A DNA stretch of 8,996 nucleotides from Paracoccaceae bacterium (GTDB lineage Bacteria; Pseudomonadota; Alphaproteobacteria; Rhodobacterales; Rhodobacteraceae): contig WFPZ01000026.1 of the NCBI GenBank assembly GCA_015487335.1, forward strand, positions 1 through 8,996, read 5' to 3'. This document shows positions 1 to 8,514 of this stretch, in pieces (within the stretch, counting starts at the first letter, position 1; each line of letters starts with the position of its first letter). A model generated the notes under the pieces. That model saw only the letters and a list, made by a program, of their open reading frames with translations, was not told the DNA's origin and did not search any database. The position numbers and the translations under genes were made by a program.

Positions 1-1015
<1,015 letters not shown>

Positions 1016-1023
<8 letters not shown>

Positions 1024-1831
1024 CGCGCCCTCCCTTCAGATCGGATGTGCGGTTGAGGACCCAGTCCGCCACCAGGTTGACCGAAATCGCCAGCGCCGCG
1101 ATGGCCCCGGCCGGCACCAGGGCGGCCCAGATGCCGAAGACGATGCCCTCCTTGTTCTCCTTCACCATGCCGCCCCAGTCCGAGGCCGGCGGCTGCACGC
1201 CGAGGCCGAGGAAGGAAAGCGTGGAAAGAAACAGCACCGCGAAGATGAAGCGCAGGCCCAGCTCGGCCACCAGCGGCGAAAGCGCATTGGGCAGGATCTC
1301 GTGGAAGATGATCCAGCCGCGCCCCTCGCCACGCAGCCGGGCGGCCTCGACGAAATCCATCACGTTGATGTCCGCCGCCACCGCCCGCGACAGCCGGTAG
1401 ACACGGGTGGAATCGAGCAGCCCCATCACCAGGATCAGCACCGGCGTGGTCACCTCCATCACCGAAAGCACCACCAGCGCGAAGATCAGCGGCGGGATCG
1501 ACATGACCAGATCGACGAAGCGCGACAACGCCTGATCGACCCAGCCGCCGATCACCGCCGCCATGAACCCCAGGAAAGCCCCCAGCGCAAAGGACAACAC
1601 CGTGGCCAGGGTGGCGATGAAGATGGTGGTGCGCCCGCCCCAGATCATCCGGGTCAGCAGGTCGCGGCCGATGTTGTCGGTGCCCAGCCAGAACCTGTCG
1701 GAGGGCGGCTCCCAGACATTTCCCACCACCTCGGCCATGCCGTAGGGCGCGATCCAGGGGGCCAGGATCGCCGTGAGGAAGAACAGGCCGGTGAAGAACA
1801 GGCCGATCAGGGCCGAAACCGGAATTCTCAT
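1016..1831 (-). CDS. Peptide-type ABC transporter permease, DppC/OppC family
   Basis: Inner-membrane subunit of the binding-protein-dependent importer, 271 aa, a usual length for DppC-like proteins. An N-terminal membrane segment (about 8-28) is followed by the OppC-type periplasmic motif WLGTDNIGRDLLTR (48-61). Several hydrophobic helices and the cytoplasmic EAA loop follow (about 162-186, EAARLRGEG then ILPNALSP), which docks on the ATPase. The C-terminal region SFLGLGVQPPASDWG is typical of the family. The ATG at 1831 overlaps the stop of the upstream permease as ATGA, and GAGG lies 8 bases ahead of it. The same frame stays open further upstream, but that part lies inside the other permease gene and lacks family similarity, so it is not included. 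Family is certain; substrate is not. Confidence 0.95.
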
Positions 1832-2784
1832 TTCGGGTGCCTCAGCCGCGGGTTGGAGACGATCGCCACGATGTCGGCCACCAGATTGAGGCCGATGTAG
1901 ACGGCGGCGAAGATCAGCCCCGTGGCCTGCACCACCGGCACGTCGCGCTTGGCCACGTGATCCACCAGATACTGCCCCATGCCGGGGTAGACGAAGATCA
2001 CCTCCACCACCACCACGCCGACCACCAGATAGGCAAGGTTGATCATCACCACGTTGACGATCGGGGCGATGGCGTTGGGGAAGGCGTGGCGGAAGATCAC
2101 CCTGAACTGGCCCAGGCCCTTGAGTTCGGCGGTTTCGATATAGGCCGACTGCATCACGTTGAGGATCGCGGCCCGGGTCATGCGCATCATGTGCGCAAGC
2201 ACCACCAGGGTGAGCACCGTGACCGGCAGGGCGATGGCATTGAGCTTCTCCCACAGGCTCATGCCGTCATAGACGGTGGCCACAGAGGGAAACCAGCGCA
2301 GCTTCACCCCGAAGAAGAAGATCAGCACGTAGCCGATGAAGAACTCGGGCAGCGAGATCGAGGCCAGCGTCAGCCCCGAGATCAGCCTGTCGGGCCAGCG
2401 GTTGCGGTAGCGCACCGCGACCAGCCCCAGCGTGATCGCCAGCGGCACCGCCACCGCCGCCGCCCAGAAGGCCAGGAACAGGGTGTTGCCAAGCCGCCTG
2501 CCGATCGCCTCGGAGATGTCCTGCCCGTTGGAGAGCGCCGTGCCCAGATCGCCGGTCAGCACGCCCCCCAGCCAGCGCAGGTAGCGCAGCCAGGCCGGAT
2601 CGTTCAGCCCCAGTTCCTCGCGCAGGTTGGCAAGCGCGGTGGGGGTGGCGGACTGGCCGAGAATGCTCTGGGCCACGTCGCCGGGCAGAATCTGGGTGCC
2701 CGCGAAGATCAGGACGGAAACCGCGAGCAGCAAGAGGAGCCCCAGCGCCAGGCGCTGGGCAACCAGTTTCACGATGGCCGACAT
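1828..2784 (-). CDS. Peptide-type ABC transporter permease, DppB/OppB family
   Basis: Partner membrane subunit of the same importer, 318 aa, normal for DppB-like proteins. It begins with a long hydrophobic helix (about 11-30) ending in the family motif ILPGD (32-36). The periplasmic stretch LREELGLNDPAWLRYLRWL (54-72) follows, then YLRWLGGVLTGDLG, and then several membrane helices. The EAA loop is at about 217-241 (ETAELKGLG, then HAFPNAIAP); its first residues are ETA rather than EAA, a common variation. The tail holds VYPGMGQYLV and ends NPRLRHPK, as in OppB-type permeases. The gene starts 7 bases after the binding-protein stop. The nearest GGAGG is 12 bases from the ATG, which is long, so translation probably depends on coupling to the upstream gene. 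Together with the DppC-type partner it would form the heterodimeric channel. Confidence 0.95.
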   Translation of the reverse strand: MSAIVKLVAQRLALGLLLLLAVSVLIFAGTQILPGDVAQSILGQSATPTALANLREELGLNDPAWLRYLRWLGGVLTGDLGTALSNGQDISEAIGRRLGNTLFLAFWAAAVAVPLAITLGLVAVRYRNRWPDRLISGLTLASISLPEFFIGYVLIFFFGVKLRWFPSVATVYDGMSLWEKLNAIALPVTVLTLVVLAHMMRMTRAAILNVMQSAYIETAELKGLGQFRVIFRHAFPNAIAPIVNVVMINLAYLVVGVVVVEVIFVYPGMGQYLVDHVAKRDVPVVQATGLIFAAVYIGLNLVADIVAIVSNPRLRHPK

Positions 2785-2791
2785 GGGCCGG

Positions 2792-4381
2792 TCAGGCCTC
2801 CAGCCAGCACTTGATGAGCGCCTTGTCGTTCATCATGCCGCCATTGCCGTCGGGCACCCAGCCCCCGACCTTCGGCCCGGTGGCATCGATGAAATCGTTG
2901 AACATCGGCAGGATCAGGCCGCCCTCGTCGCGCACCATCAGCGCCGCTTCGCGGTAGAGCGCCTTGCGCTTGACCGGGTCGAGCTCGGCGCGCGCGGCGA
3001 TGATGATCTTGTCGAAGTCGGGCCGGAAGAACTTGGTGTCGTTCCATTCCGCGGTGGAAAGATAGGCGGTGGAATACATCTGGTCCTGCACCGGCCGGCC
3101 GCTCCAGTAGGAGGCCGAGAAGGGCTTCTTGTTCCACACCTCCGACCAGTAGCCGTCGCCCGGCTCTCGCTTGACCTCGATGTCGATGCCCGCGGCCTTG
3201 GCGTGCTGCTGGTACAGCTGTGCGGCATCCACCGCGCCGGGGAAGGCGACATCGGAGGTGCGCAGCAGGATCGAGCCGGAATGGCCCGACTTCCTGTAGT
3301 GGAAGGCGGCCTTCTCGGGGTCGTACTCGCGCTGCGGGATGTCGTCGGGGAACAGCGGATAGGAGGCGTTGATCGGGAAGTCGTTGCCGACCGAGCCGTA
3401 GCCTTGCAGGATCTTGTCGACCATCTCCTGGCGGTTGATCGCCAGCTTCAGGGCCAGACGCAGGTGGTTGTTGTCGAACGGCGGGGTGTTGACATGCATG
3501 ATGAACACGTAATGCCCGCGCCCCGAGACGTTGCGCACCGTCACCCCGGGCACCCGCTTGATCAGGTTAACCACCTTGGGTTCCACCCGGTTGATCATGT
3601 TCACCTGCCCCGACTGCAGCGCCGCCAGCCGGGCCGTGGCGTCGTTGACCACGGTGATCTCCACGGTATCGGCGAAGCCGCGGTTGCCGGCGTCCCAGTA
3701 GTTCTCGAAGCGCGTGCCCACGTGGCGCACGCCGGGCTGGTTCTCGGCCACCCGGTAGGGGCCGGTGCCGATGCCGGCGTCGGGTGCCTCGAACCCGCCG
3801 CCCGGCTGGATCATCAGATGGTAGTCGGCCAGCAGATAGGGCAGGTCGGCATTGGGCGAATCCAGCGTCAGCACCACGTACTGACCGTCCGCCTTCATGT
3901 CCTCGATGCCCTTGACGATCCCCAGCGCGCCCGACTTGGAGTTCTCGTCCGAATGGCGCTGCAGCGTCTTGACCACGTCATCGGGGGTCACCGTCTTGCC
4001 GTTGTGAAACTCCACCCCCTCGCGGATCCTGAAGGTCCAGGTCCTGGCGTCGGGCGAAGCCTCGACGCTTTCGGCGATACGGAACTCGATCTCGCCGGTG
4101 GGGCCGACCTCCACCATCGTCTCGCCCCAGGTGCGGCCGAAGCTGATCGGCACGTCCGAGGCCCAGGTGGCCGGATCGAGGCTGTTGGTGCTCTCGCCGC
4201 CCTGCATGCCCGCCTTCAGCGTGCCGCCGCGCACCGGGCCGGCCGCCTGAACCGCACCGGCCAGGATGGTGCCAGCCAGCGGGGCCGAAACCCCAAGTGC
4301 CGCCGCGCGCCCCATGAAGGCGCGCCGGTCCATCAGCCCGCGGGCCACCTTTTTTCCGTAATATTCAAGCTCTTTCGTCAT
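2792..4381 (-). CDS. ABC transporter periplasmic substrate-binding protein, family 5 (SBP_bac_5), with Tat signal
   Basis: Periplasmic ligand-binding component, 529 aa, typical of the family that includes DppA, OppA and NikA. The N-terminus carries a twin-arginine signal: DRRAFMGRA at 18-26, a hydrophobic stretch, and a probable cleavage near AVQA at 42-45, suggesting folded export by Tat. Family hallmarks follow: a DPATW-type segment, the EFRIAESVEASPDARTWTF region, REGVEFHNGK and TPDDVV, and the mid-protein ALKLAINRQEMVDKIL helix. The chosen ATG at 4381 has GGGAGG with about 7 bases of spacing (AAAAGAC). An in-frame start about 69 bases upstream would add a charged, non-conserved extension and move the signal inward, so it was not used. 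It sits between betA and the two permeases, in the same orientation. Ligand is unknown; context suggests a choline- or carnitine-related compound, but family-5 proteins also bind peptides, metals and opines. Confidence 0.94.
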   Translation of the reverse strand: MTKELEYYGKKVARGLMDRRAFMGRAAALGVSAPLAGTILAGAVQAAGPVRGGTLKAGMQGGESTNSLDPATWASDVPISFGRTWGETMVEVGPTGEIEFRIAESVEASPDARTWTFRIREGVEFHNGKTVTPDDVVKTLQRHSDENSKSGALGIVKGIEDMKADGQYVVLTLDSPNADLPYLLADYHLMIQPGGGFEAPDAGIGTGPYRVAENQPGVRHVGTRFENYWDAGNRGFADTVEITVVNDATARLAALQSGQVNMINRVEPKVVNLIKRVPGVTVRNVSGRGHYVFIMHVNTPPFDNNHLRLALKLAINRQEMVDKILQGYGSVGNDFPINASYPLFPDDIPQREYDPEKAAFHYRKSGHSGSILLRTSDVAFPGAVDAAQLYQQHAKAAGIDIEVKREPGDGYWSEVWNKKPFSASYWSGRPVQDQMYSTAYLSTAEWNDTKFFRPDFDKIIIAARAELDPVKRKALYREAALMVRDEGGLILPMFNDFIDATGPKVGGWVPDGNGGMMNDKALIKCWLEA

Positions 4382-4479
4382 GTCTTTTCCTCCCTTTCGA
4401 CCAGGGGCCCTTCTTTCCCGGACCCTTCGATTCTTTCCCACAGAATACACAATGACCCCCCCCGGGCATCATTCGCGTC
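4382..4479 (-). other. Gap between betA and the binding-protein gene, with 9-base direct repeat and an 8-C tract
   Basis: This is the only sizeable gap inside the leftward gene block, about 98 bases, and less G+C-rich than its flanks. On the plus strand the 9-mer TTCTTTCCC occurs twice, at 4411-4419 and 4431-4439, exactly 20 bases apart. The related strings CCCTTTCGA (4392-4400) and CCCTTCGA (4423-4430) accompany it. A run of eight C lies at 4456-4463. On the minus strand, TATTCT at 4447-4442 weakly resembles a -10 element, but no good -35 lies upstream. The gap ends with a strong ribosome-binding site, GGGAGG, for the binding protein. It could hold an internal promoter, an mRNA processing site or a regulator site that lets the transporter be expressed separately from betBA. 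No terminator hairpin was seen. Confidence 0.4.
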
Positions 4480-6138
4480 TCATCTGTCGGAAATTTCCCA
4501 CCTCGGGTTGATCCACGCCCGCGCCTCTTCACGCGGCAGCGGGTCCCGCCCGAGGATGTGATCCGCCATCTTTTCCCCCACCATGATCGAGGGGGCATTG
4601 AGGTTGCCGTTGGTGATCCGCGGAAAGACCGAGGAATCCGCCACCCGCAGCGCGCTCACCCCGATCACCCTGCCCTGCGGATCCACCACCGCCATCCTGT
4701 CGTCGCGCCGGCCCATCCGGCAGGTGCCGCAGGGGTGATAGGCGCTTTCCACGTGGCCGCGCAGGAAATCGTCGATCTCGTCGTCGGATCGCACCGCCTC
4801 TCCGGGCTGGATTTCCCTGCCGCGATAGGCCGCGAAGGCGGGCTGGGCGAAGATTTCGCGGGTGATGCGCACGCAGTGGCGGAAATCGATCCAGTCCTGC
4901 TCTTCGCTCATGTAGTTGAAGCGGATCGCGGGCGGCTCCTCCGGGTCGGCCGAGCGCAGGCGCACCCACCCGCGCGAGGGCGAGCGCATCGGCCCCACAT
5001 GGGCCTGATAGCCGTGCCCCTCGGCCGCCGCCTTGCCATCGTAGCGCACCGCCATGGGCAGGAAATGGAACTGGATGTCGGGATATTCGACCCCTGCGCG
5101 CGAGCGGATGAAGCCCGCGCTCTCGAAATGGTTCGAGGCGCCCAGCCCGTTCCTGGCCAGCAGCCACTGCAGCCCGGCCATCGCCTTGCCCCACAGGTTC
5201 CAGTATCTGTAGAGCGTGACCGGCTGCACGCTGGCCTGCTGGATGTAGACCTCCAGATGGTCCTGCAGGTTGGCCCCCACCCCGGGCCGGTCGGCCAGCA
5301 GGGGAATGCCGTGTTCGGCCAGATGCGCCGCCGGGCCGATGCCGGAAAGCATCAGGATCTTGGGCGAATTGATCGACGAGGCCGCCACGATCACCTCGCG
5401 GCGGGCGCGCACCACCTCCACCCGCGCCCCGCGCGAGATCTCCACCCCGGTGGCCCGGCCCTCCTCGATCACCACCCGGCGGGCAAAGCAGCGCACGAGC
5501 GAGACATTGGGCCGCCTCAGGGCCGGGCGCAGGTAGGCATGGGCGACCGACCATCGCCGCCCGCGCCAGATGGTGGCCTCCATCGCGCCGAAGCCCTCCT
5601 GCTTCTCGCCGTTGTAATCGTCGGTGCGCTCGAATCCGGCCTGGACTCCGGCCTCGATGAAGGCCCGGTGCAACGGGTTGCGGCATGCCCCCCGGGTGAC
5701 GTGCAGCGGCCCGTCGCGGCCGCGCCAGGCGCCCCCCATCGCCGGATCGCCGTGCCAGTTCTCCATCCGCTTGAAATAGGGCAGCACATCGGCAAAGGCC
5801 CAGCCCTCGGCGCCGCTCTCGGCCCAGTGGTCGAAATCGCGGGCATGGCCGCGCACGTAGACCATGCCGTTGATGCTGCTCGAGCCGCCGATCACCTTGC
5901 CGCGCGGCACCGCCAGGGTGCGCCCGCCCAGATGCGGCTCGGGTTCGGTGCGAAAGCCCCAGTCGTAGACGCCCATGTTCATGGGGTAGCTCAGCGCCGC
6001 CGGCATCTGGATGAACGGCCCCGCATCCGAGCCGCCGTATTCCAGCACCAGAACGCTGTTGGTGCCGTCCTCGCTCAGCCGAAAGGCCAGCGCCGCCCCC
6101 GCCGACCCGGACCCGATGATGACGAAATCCGCCTCCAT
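4480..6138 (-). CDS. betA: Choline dehydrogenase, GMC-family FAD oxidoreductase
   Basis: Membrane-associated FAD enzyme that oxidises choline to betaine aldehyde, the first step to glycine betaine. At 552 aa it is close to E. coli BetA (about 556). Visible elements are the dinucleotide-binding motif GSGSAG (9-14), the first GMC signature [20 protein letters not shown] (79-98), and the second signature [15 protein letters not shown] (about 254-268). The BetA-like blocks [39 protein letters not shown] and MRSPSRG are also present. The catalytic His468 is in [10 protein letters not shown], with the paired Asn in NGNLNAP (510-516). Start: ATG at 6138 preceded by AAGGGGG; an adjacent in-frame GTG at 6141 would add one residue. 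It lies 27 bases after betB. Related GMC alcohol dehydrogenases are the alternative, but the BetA-specific blocks and the betI/betB neighbours make choline dehydrogenase the clear best call. Confidence 0.95.
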   Translation of the reverse strand: MEADFVIIGSGSAGAALAFRLSEDGTNSVLVLEYGGSDAGPFIQMPAALSYPMNMGVYDWGFRTEPEPHLGGRTLAVPRGKVIGGSSSINGMVYVRGHARDFDHWAESGAEGWAFADVLPYFKRMENWHGDPAMGGAWRGRDGPLHVTRGACRNPLHRAFIEAGVQAGFERTDDYNGEKQEGFGAMEATIWRGRRWSVAHAYLRPALRRPNVSLVRCFARRVVIEEGRATGVEISRGARVEVVRARREVIVAASSINSPKILMLSGIGPAAHLAEHGIPLLADRPGVGANLQDHLEVYIQQASVQPVTLYRYWNLWGKAMAGLQWLLARNGLGASNHFESAGFIRSRAGVEYPDIQFHFLPMAVRYDGKAAAEGHGYQAHVGPMRSPSRGWVRLRSADPEEPPAIRFNYMSEEQDWIDFRHCVRITREIFAQPAFAAYRGREIQPGEAVRSDDEIDDFLRGHVESAYHPCGTCRMGRRDDRMAVVDPQGRVIGVSALRVADSSVFPRITNGNLNAPSIMVGEKMADHILGRDPLPREEARAWINPRWEISDR

Positions 6139-6165
6139 CACACCCCCTTCACCCGCAACACCCGT

Positions 6166-7629
6166 TCAATAGGGGCTCTCCACCGGCCCGAGGCCCACAT
6201 GGACGGTCTTGACCTCGGTGTAATGCTCGATCGCCGCGCGGGAGTTCTCGCGCCCCACCCCCGACATCTTCGTCCCGCCGAAGGGGATCTCTACCGGGGT
6301 GAGGTTGTAGCCGTTGATCCAGACGATCCCGGCGCGAAGCCGGTCGGCCACCCGGTGCGCGCGCGCCAGATCGCGGGTGAAGACCCCGCCGGCCAGGCCG
6401 AATTCCGAGCCGTTGGCCCGGGCAATCACCTCGTCCTCGTCGTCGAAGTCGAGCACCGCCATGACCGGGCCGAAGATCTCGTCGCGGGCGATCGTCATCT
6501 CGTCGCGAACCCCGGCAAAGACGGTGGGCTCCACCCAGAAGCCGCCTTCGAAACCCTGCACCTTCGGCACCCCGCCGCCGGTCAGGCAGCGCGCTCCCTC
6601 GGCCTTGCCGTGCTTTACATATTCCAACACCTTCCGCCGCTGCTGCGCGGAAATCAGCGGCCCCATCTGTACGTTTTCATCCATCGGGTCGCCGATCCGG
6701 ATCGCTTCGGTGCGCGCCACCAGCCGCTCCAGAAAGGCATCGCGGACGGCGCGCTGCACGAACACGCGCGTGCCGTTGGAGCATACCTGCCCGGTGGAGT
6801 AGAAATTGCCCAGCATGGCGCCGCCGATGGCGTCTTCCAGATCGGCATCCTCGAAGACGATCAGCGGCGACTTGCCTCCCAGCTCCATCGTCACGTGGCG
6901 CATTCCCTCGGCCGCGGCGGCGTAAACCTTCCGCCCCGTGGGCACCGAGCCGGTGAGCGACACCTTCGCCACCCGCTCATGCCCGGCCAGAGCCGCCCCG
7001 ACCGCGCCCATGCCCTGCACCACGTTGAACAGCCCGGCCGGCGCGCCGGCCTCGATCAGGATCTCGGCCAGTTTCAGCGCCCCCAGCGGGGTGTTTTCCG
7101 AGGGCTTGAACACCATGGCATTGCCGCAGGCCAGCGCGGGCGCGGCCTTCCAGCAGGCGATCTGGGTGGGGTAGTTCCACGCCCCGATACCGGCGCACAC
7201 CCCCAGCGGCACCCGCCGGGTATAGGCGAAATCGCGCCCCAGCGGGATGGCCTCGCCGTTGATGGTGGGGGCAATCCCGCCAAAGAACTCCAGCGCGTCC
7301 GCCCCCGAGGCGGCATCGGCCACCAGGGTTTCCTGCAGGGGCTTGCCGGTATCCAGCGTCTCCAGCTCGCTCAGCGCGCGGTTGCGCAGACGCATCAGCC
7401 GGGCGGCCCGGCGCAGCACCCGGCCGCGCTCCACCGGTGCCAGGGCGGCCCACTCCTGCTGGGCGCGCGCCGCCGAGGCCACCGCGCGCTCGATCAGCCC
7501 GGGCGTGGCGGCGTGCAGCTGCGCGATCACCTCTCCGGTGGCGGGGTAGAGGCACGCGAAGGCCTCGCCCGAGGCGTCCTCGACATATGCGCCGTCGATG
7601 AAATGAGAGGCCGGAGGCTGAGCGCGCAT
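6166..7629 (-). CDS. betB: Betaine aldehyde dehydrogenase (NAD-type)
   Basis: Cytoplasmic aldehyde dehydrogenase converting betaine aldehyde to glycine betaine, 487 aa, close to the usual 490. The catalytic set is intact: Asn152 in [13 protein letters not shown], the cofactor-binding FKPSE with Lys175, LTGSVPTG (225-232), the general base Glu249 in MELGGKSP, and the nucleophile Cys283 in [10 protein letters not shown]. The Cys and Glu positions and the SNGTRV context fit bacterial BetB rather than generic aldehyde dehydrogenases. The ATG at 7629 overlaps the betI stop by one base (TGATG) and has GGAGGG about 9 bases upstream. An in-frame extension to 7659 would run into betI without conserved sequence. 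The product of BetA is its substrate, and the two genes are adjacent. Alternative: gamma-butyrobetaine or other omega-amino aldehydes could be side substrates. Confidence 0.96.
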   Translation of the reverse strand: MRAQPPASHFIDGAYVEDASGEAFACLYPATGEVIAQLHAATPGLIERAVASAARAQQEWAALAPVERGRVLRRAARLMRLRNRALSELETLDTGKPLQETLVADAASGADALEFFGGIAPTINGEAIPLGRDFAYTRRVPLGVCAGIGAWNYPTQIACWKAAPALACGNAMVFKPSENTPLGALKLAEILIEAGAPAGLFNVVQGMGAVGAALAGHERVAKVSLTGSVPTGRKVYAAAAEGMRHVTMELGGKSPLIVFEDADLEDAIGGAMLGNFYSTGQVCSNGTRVFVQRAVRDAFLERLVARTEAIRIGDPMDENVQMGPLISAQQRRKVLEYVKHGKAEGARCLTGGGVPKVQGFEGGFWVEPTVFAGVRDEMTIARDEIFGPVMAVLDFDDEDEVIARANGSEFGLAGGVFTRDLARAHRVADRLRAGIVWINGYNLTPVEIPFGGTKMSGVGRENSRAAIEHYTEVKTVHVGLGPVESPY

Positions 7630-8234
7630 CAGTGCCGGCCCTCCAGAGCAGCGCCGCAAGGGCCGAGGCAGAGCGCGAGGTAATCCTTGACCAGCGCCCG
7701 CGCCTGGCTGCGCTCCGGCGCGCCGTCCTGCAGGGCGTGGCGGATGTAGAAGCCATCGATCATCGCCGCCACTCCCTGAGCCACGGCATGCGCGCGCTCG
7801 AGCGGCAGGCAGGCGCGCAGCTCATGCACCAGGTTGGAGTGCAGCCGGCGCGCATAGACCCGCAGCAGACGCGCCGCATCGGGCGAATGCTGGGCCTGAA
7901 CGTAGAACACCAGCCAGGCGGCGACCACCTCGTCGGCAAACTGCTCGCGCCCCAGAGAGGCGTCGATGATCGCCGAAAGCCGCTGGGCGGGGGTTTTCGC
8001 CTGCCCCATGCGGCGGCGAACCTGGGCTGCGAATTCCTTCAGGATATGGCGCATGGCGGCGAGGAAGATCGCATCCTTCGACTGGAAGTAGTAATGCGCC
8101 AGCGCCGAAGACATGCCCGCCCGGCGCGCGATCTGGCCCACCGTCACATCCAGAGATCCGGCCCGGCCGATCTCCGCGATGGTGGCGTCCACGAGCGCGG
8201 CCCGGCGCGCGGCTTCCTGTCCAACCCTTGGCAC
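7629..8234 (-). CDS. betI: TetR-family choline-responsive repressor BetI
   Basis: DNA-binding repressor expected to control this operon and to release DNA when choline is present (known for BetI). With the start used here it is 201 aa, against about 195 in E. coli. It begins [18 protein letters not shown], like the BetI N-terminus. The helix-turn-helix spans about 30-50 ([20 protein letters not shown]), followed by [11 protein letters not shown]. The ligand-domain segments [21 protein letters not shown] and [13 protein letters not shown] are characteristic of BetI. The start is GTG at 8234, chosen because AAGGAG sits six bases upstream and the homologous N-terminus begins there. A TTG at 8276 would add 14 unconserved residues. 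The gene leads the leftward operon, and a 14-base palindrome suitable as its operator lies about 58 bases upstream, consistent with autorepression. Confidence 0.93.
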   Translation of the reverse strand: MPRVGQEAARRAALVDATIAEIGRAGSLDVTVGQIARRAGMSSALAHYYFQSKDAIFLAAMRHILKEFAAQVRRRMGQAKTPAQRLSAIIDASLGREQFADEVVAAWLVFYVQAQHSPDAARLLRVYARRLHSNLVHELRACLPLERAHAVAQGVAAMIDGFYIRHALQDGAPERSQARALVKDYLALCLGPCGAALEGRH

Positions 8235-8240
8235 GGTTCT

Positions 8241-8246
8241 CTCCTT
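8241..8246 (-). promoter_or_regulatory. Ribosome-binding site that fixes the betI start
   Basis: AAGGAG on the minus strand is followed by a six-base spacer (AGAACC) and the GTG at 8234. This near-ideal arrangement supports the GTG over the TTG at 8276 and gives the protein a normal BetI N-terminus. Confidence 0.8.
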
Positions 8247-8291
8247 GCTGTCCGTCTTTTCGGTCCGTGCGGGCAAGGCTGCAGGTTTTTT

Positions 8292-8305
8292 ATTGACTGG
8301 TCAAT
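8292..8305. promoter_or_regulatory. Probable BetI operator, 14-base palindrome
   Basis: ATTGACTGGTCAAT consists of two perfect 6-base arms, ATTGAC and GTCAAT, around a central TG. In the betI direction it reads TGATTGACCAGTCAATA, beside a run of A. It stands out as A+T-rich in a G+C-rich setting, about 58 bases upstream of the betI start. TTGA...TCAA-type half-sites fit what is remembered of BetI boxes. The minus-strand TTGACC inside it could also serve as a -35 element, but no good -10 lies 17 bases further on. Binding by BetI is inferred from position and symmetry. Confidence 0.65.
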
Positions 8306-8514
8306 CAGGAAAGCGCACCCCGGCACGAAATCCCCGCGGCGGGCAAGGCATCGGGTGGTAAGCATGGCCGGAACGGGCAAGGCGCACCGCCCCGGTTTTC
8401 ACCGGCCATTTCCCTGTTCCGCATGAAAATCTTCCCAAAATGCATGGAAGGCGCATGATGCCCCCCATCAAGGGAACAACTCCCCGTGCGACGGATTCGA
8501 AAAAGGGGCCGCCC

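Larger units (their letters stand above)
8235..8514. promoter_or_regulatory. Divergent intergenic region between betI and the BKACE gene
   Basis: A 280-base region from which both transcription directions must start. Besides the separately listed palindrome it holds three exact copies of CGGGCAAGGC, at 8270-8279, 8340-8349 and 8374-8383. It also holds an 8-base inverted repeat, ATGGCCGG (8364-8371) with CCGGCCAT (8402-8409), and three GCATG words at 8421, 8442 and 8453, spaced 21 and 11 bases. CTTCC (8431-8435) and GGAAG (8446-8450) form a further small inverted repeat. The 8411-8460 part is noticeably more A+T-rich and is the likelier promoter area for the rightward gene. No convincing -35/-10 pair was found on either strand, and no small gene was recognised. 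That both BetI and a second regulator act here is an inference. Confidence 0.6.

Noticed and set aside
1832..2254. N-terminal extension of the DppC-type permease
   Set aside because: The extension is out-of-frame sequence of the DppB-type gene; the proper start is the ATG at 1831 in an ATGA overlap.
4382..4450. Longer binding protein starting about 69 bases upstream
   Set aside because: It would place 23 charged residues before the Tat signal and ignores the strong GGGAGG in front of 4381.
4442..4470. Internal promoter with -10-like TATTCT upstream of the binding protein
   Set aside because: Only four of six -10 bases match and no acceptable -35 is at the right distance; kept only as a remark in the gap entry.
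2627..4561. A 644-codon plus-strand open frame opposite the binding protein
   Set aside because: Antisense shadow of a clear family-5 binding-protein gene; no domain, low-complexity composition, no plausible ribosome-binding site.
4558..7683. A 1041-codon open frame on the plus strand antisense to betA and betB
   Set aside because: It lies opposite two genes with intact family motifs. It is rich in His, Arg, Pro and Gly with no recognisable domain, as expected for the shadow of G+C-rich coding DNA.
8235..8276. Longer BetI beginning at TTG 8276
   Set aside because: It adds 14 unconserved charged residues, while the GTG at 8234 has an ideal AAGGAG and matches the BetI N-terminus.
8279..8291. 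CTGCAG plus a run of six T as an intrinsic terminator
   Set aside because: There is no adequate G+C stem, and it lies in the betI leader next to the operator, not after a gene end.
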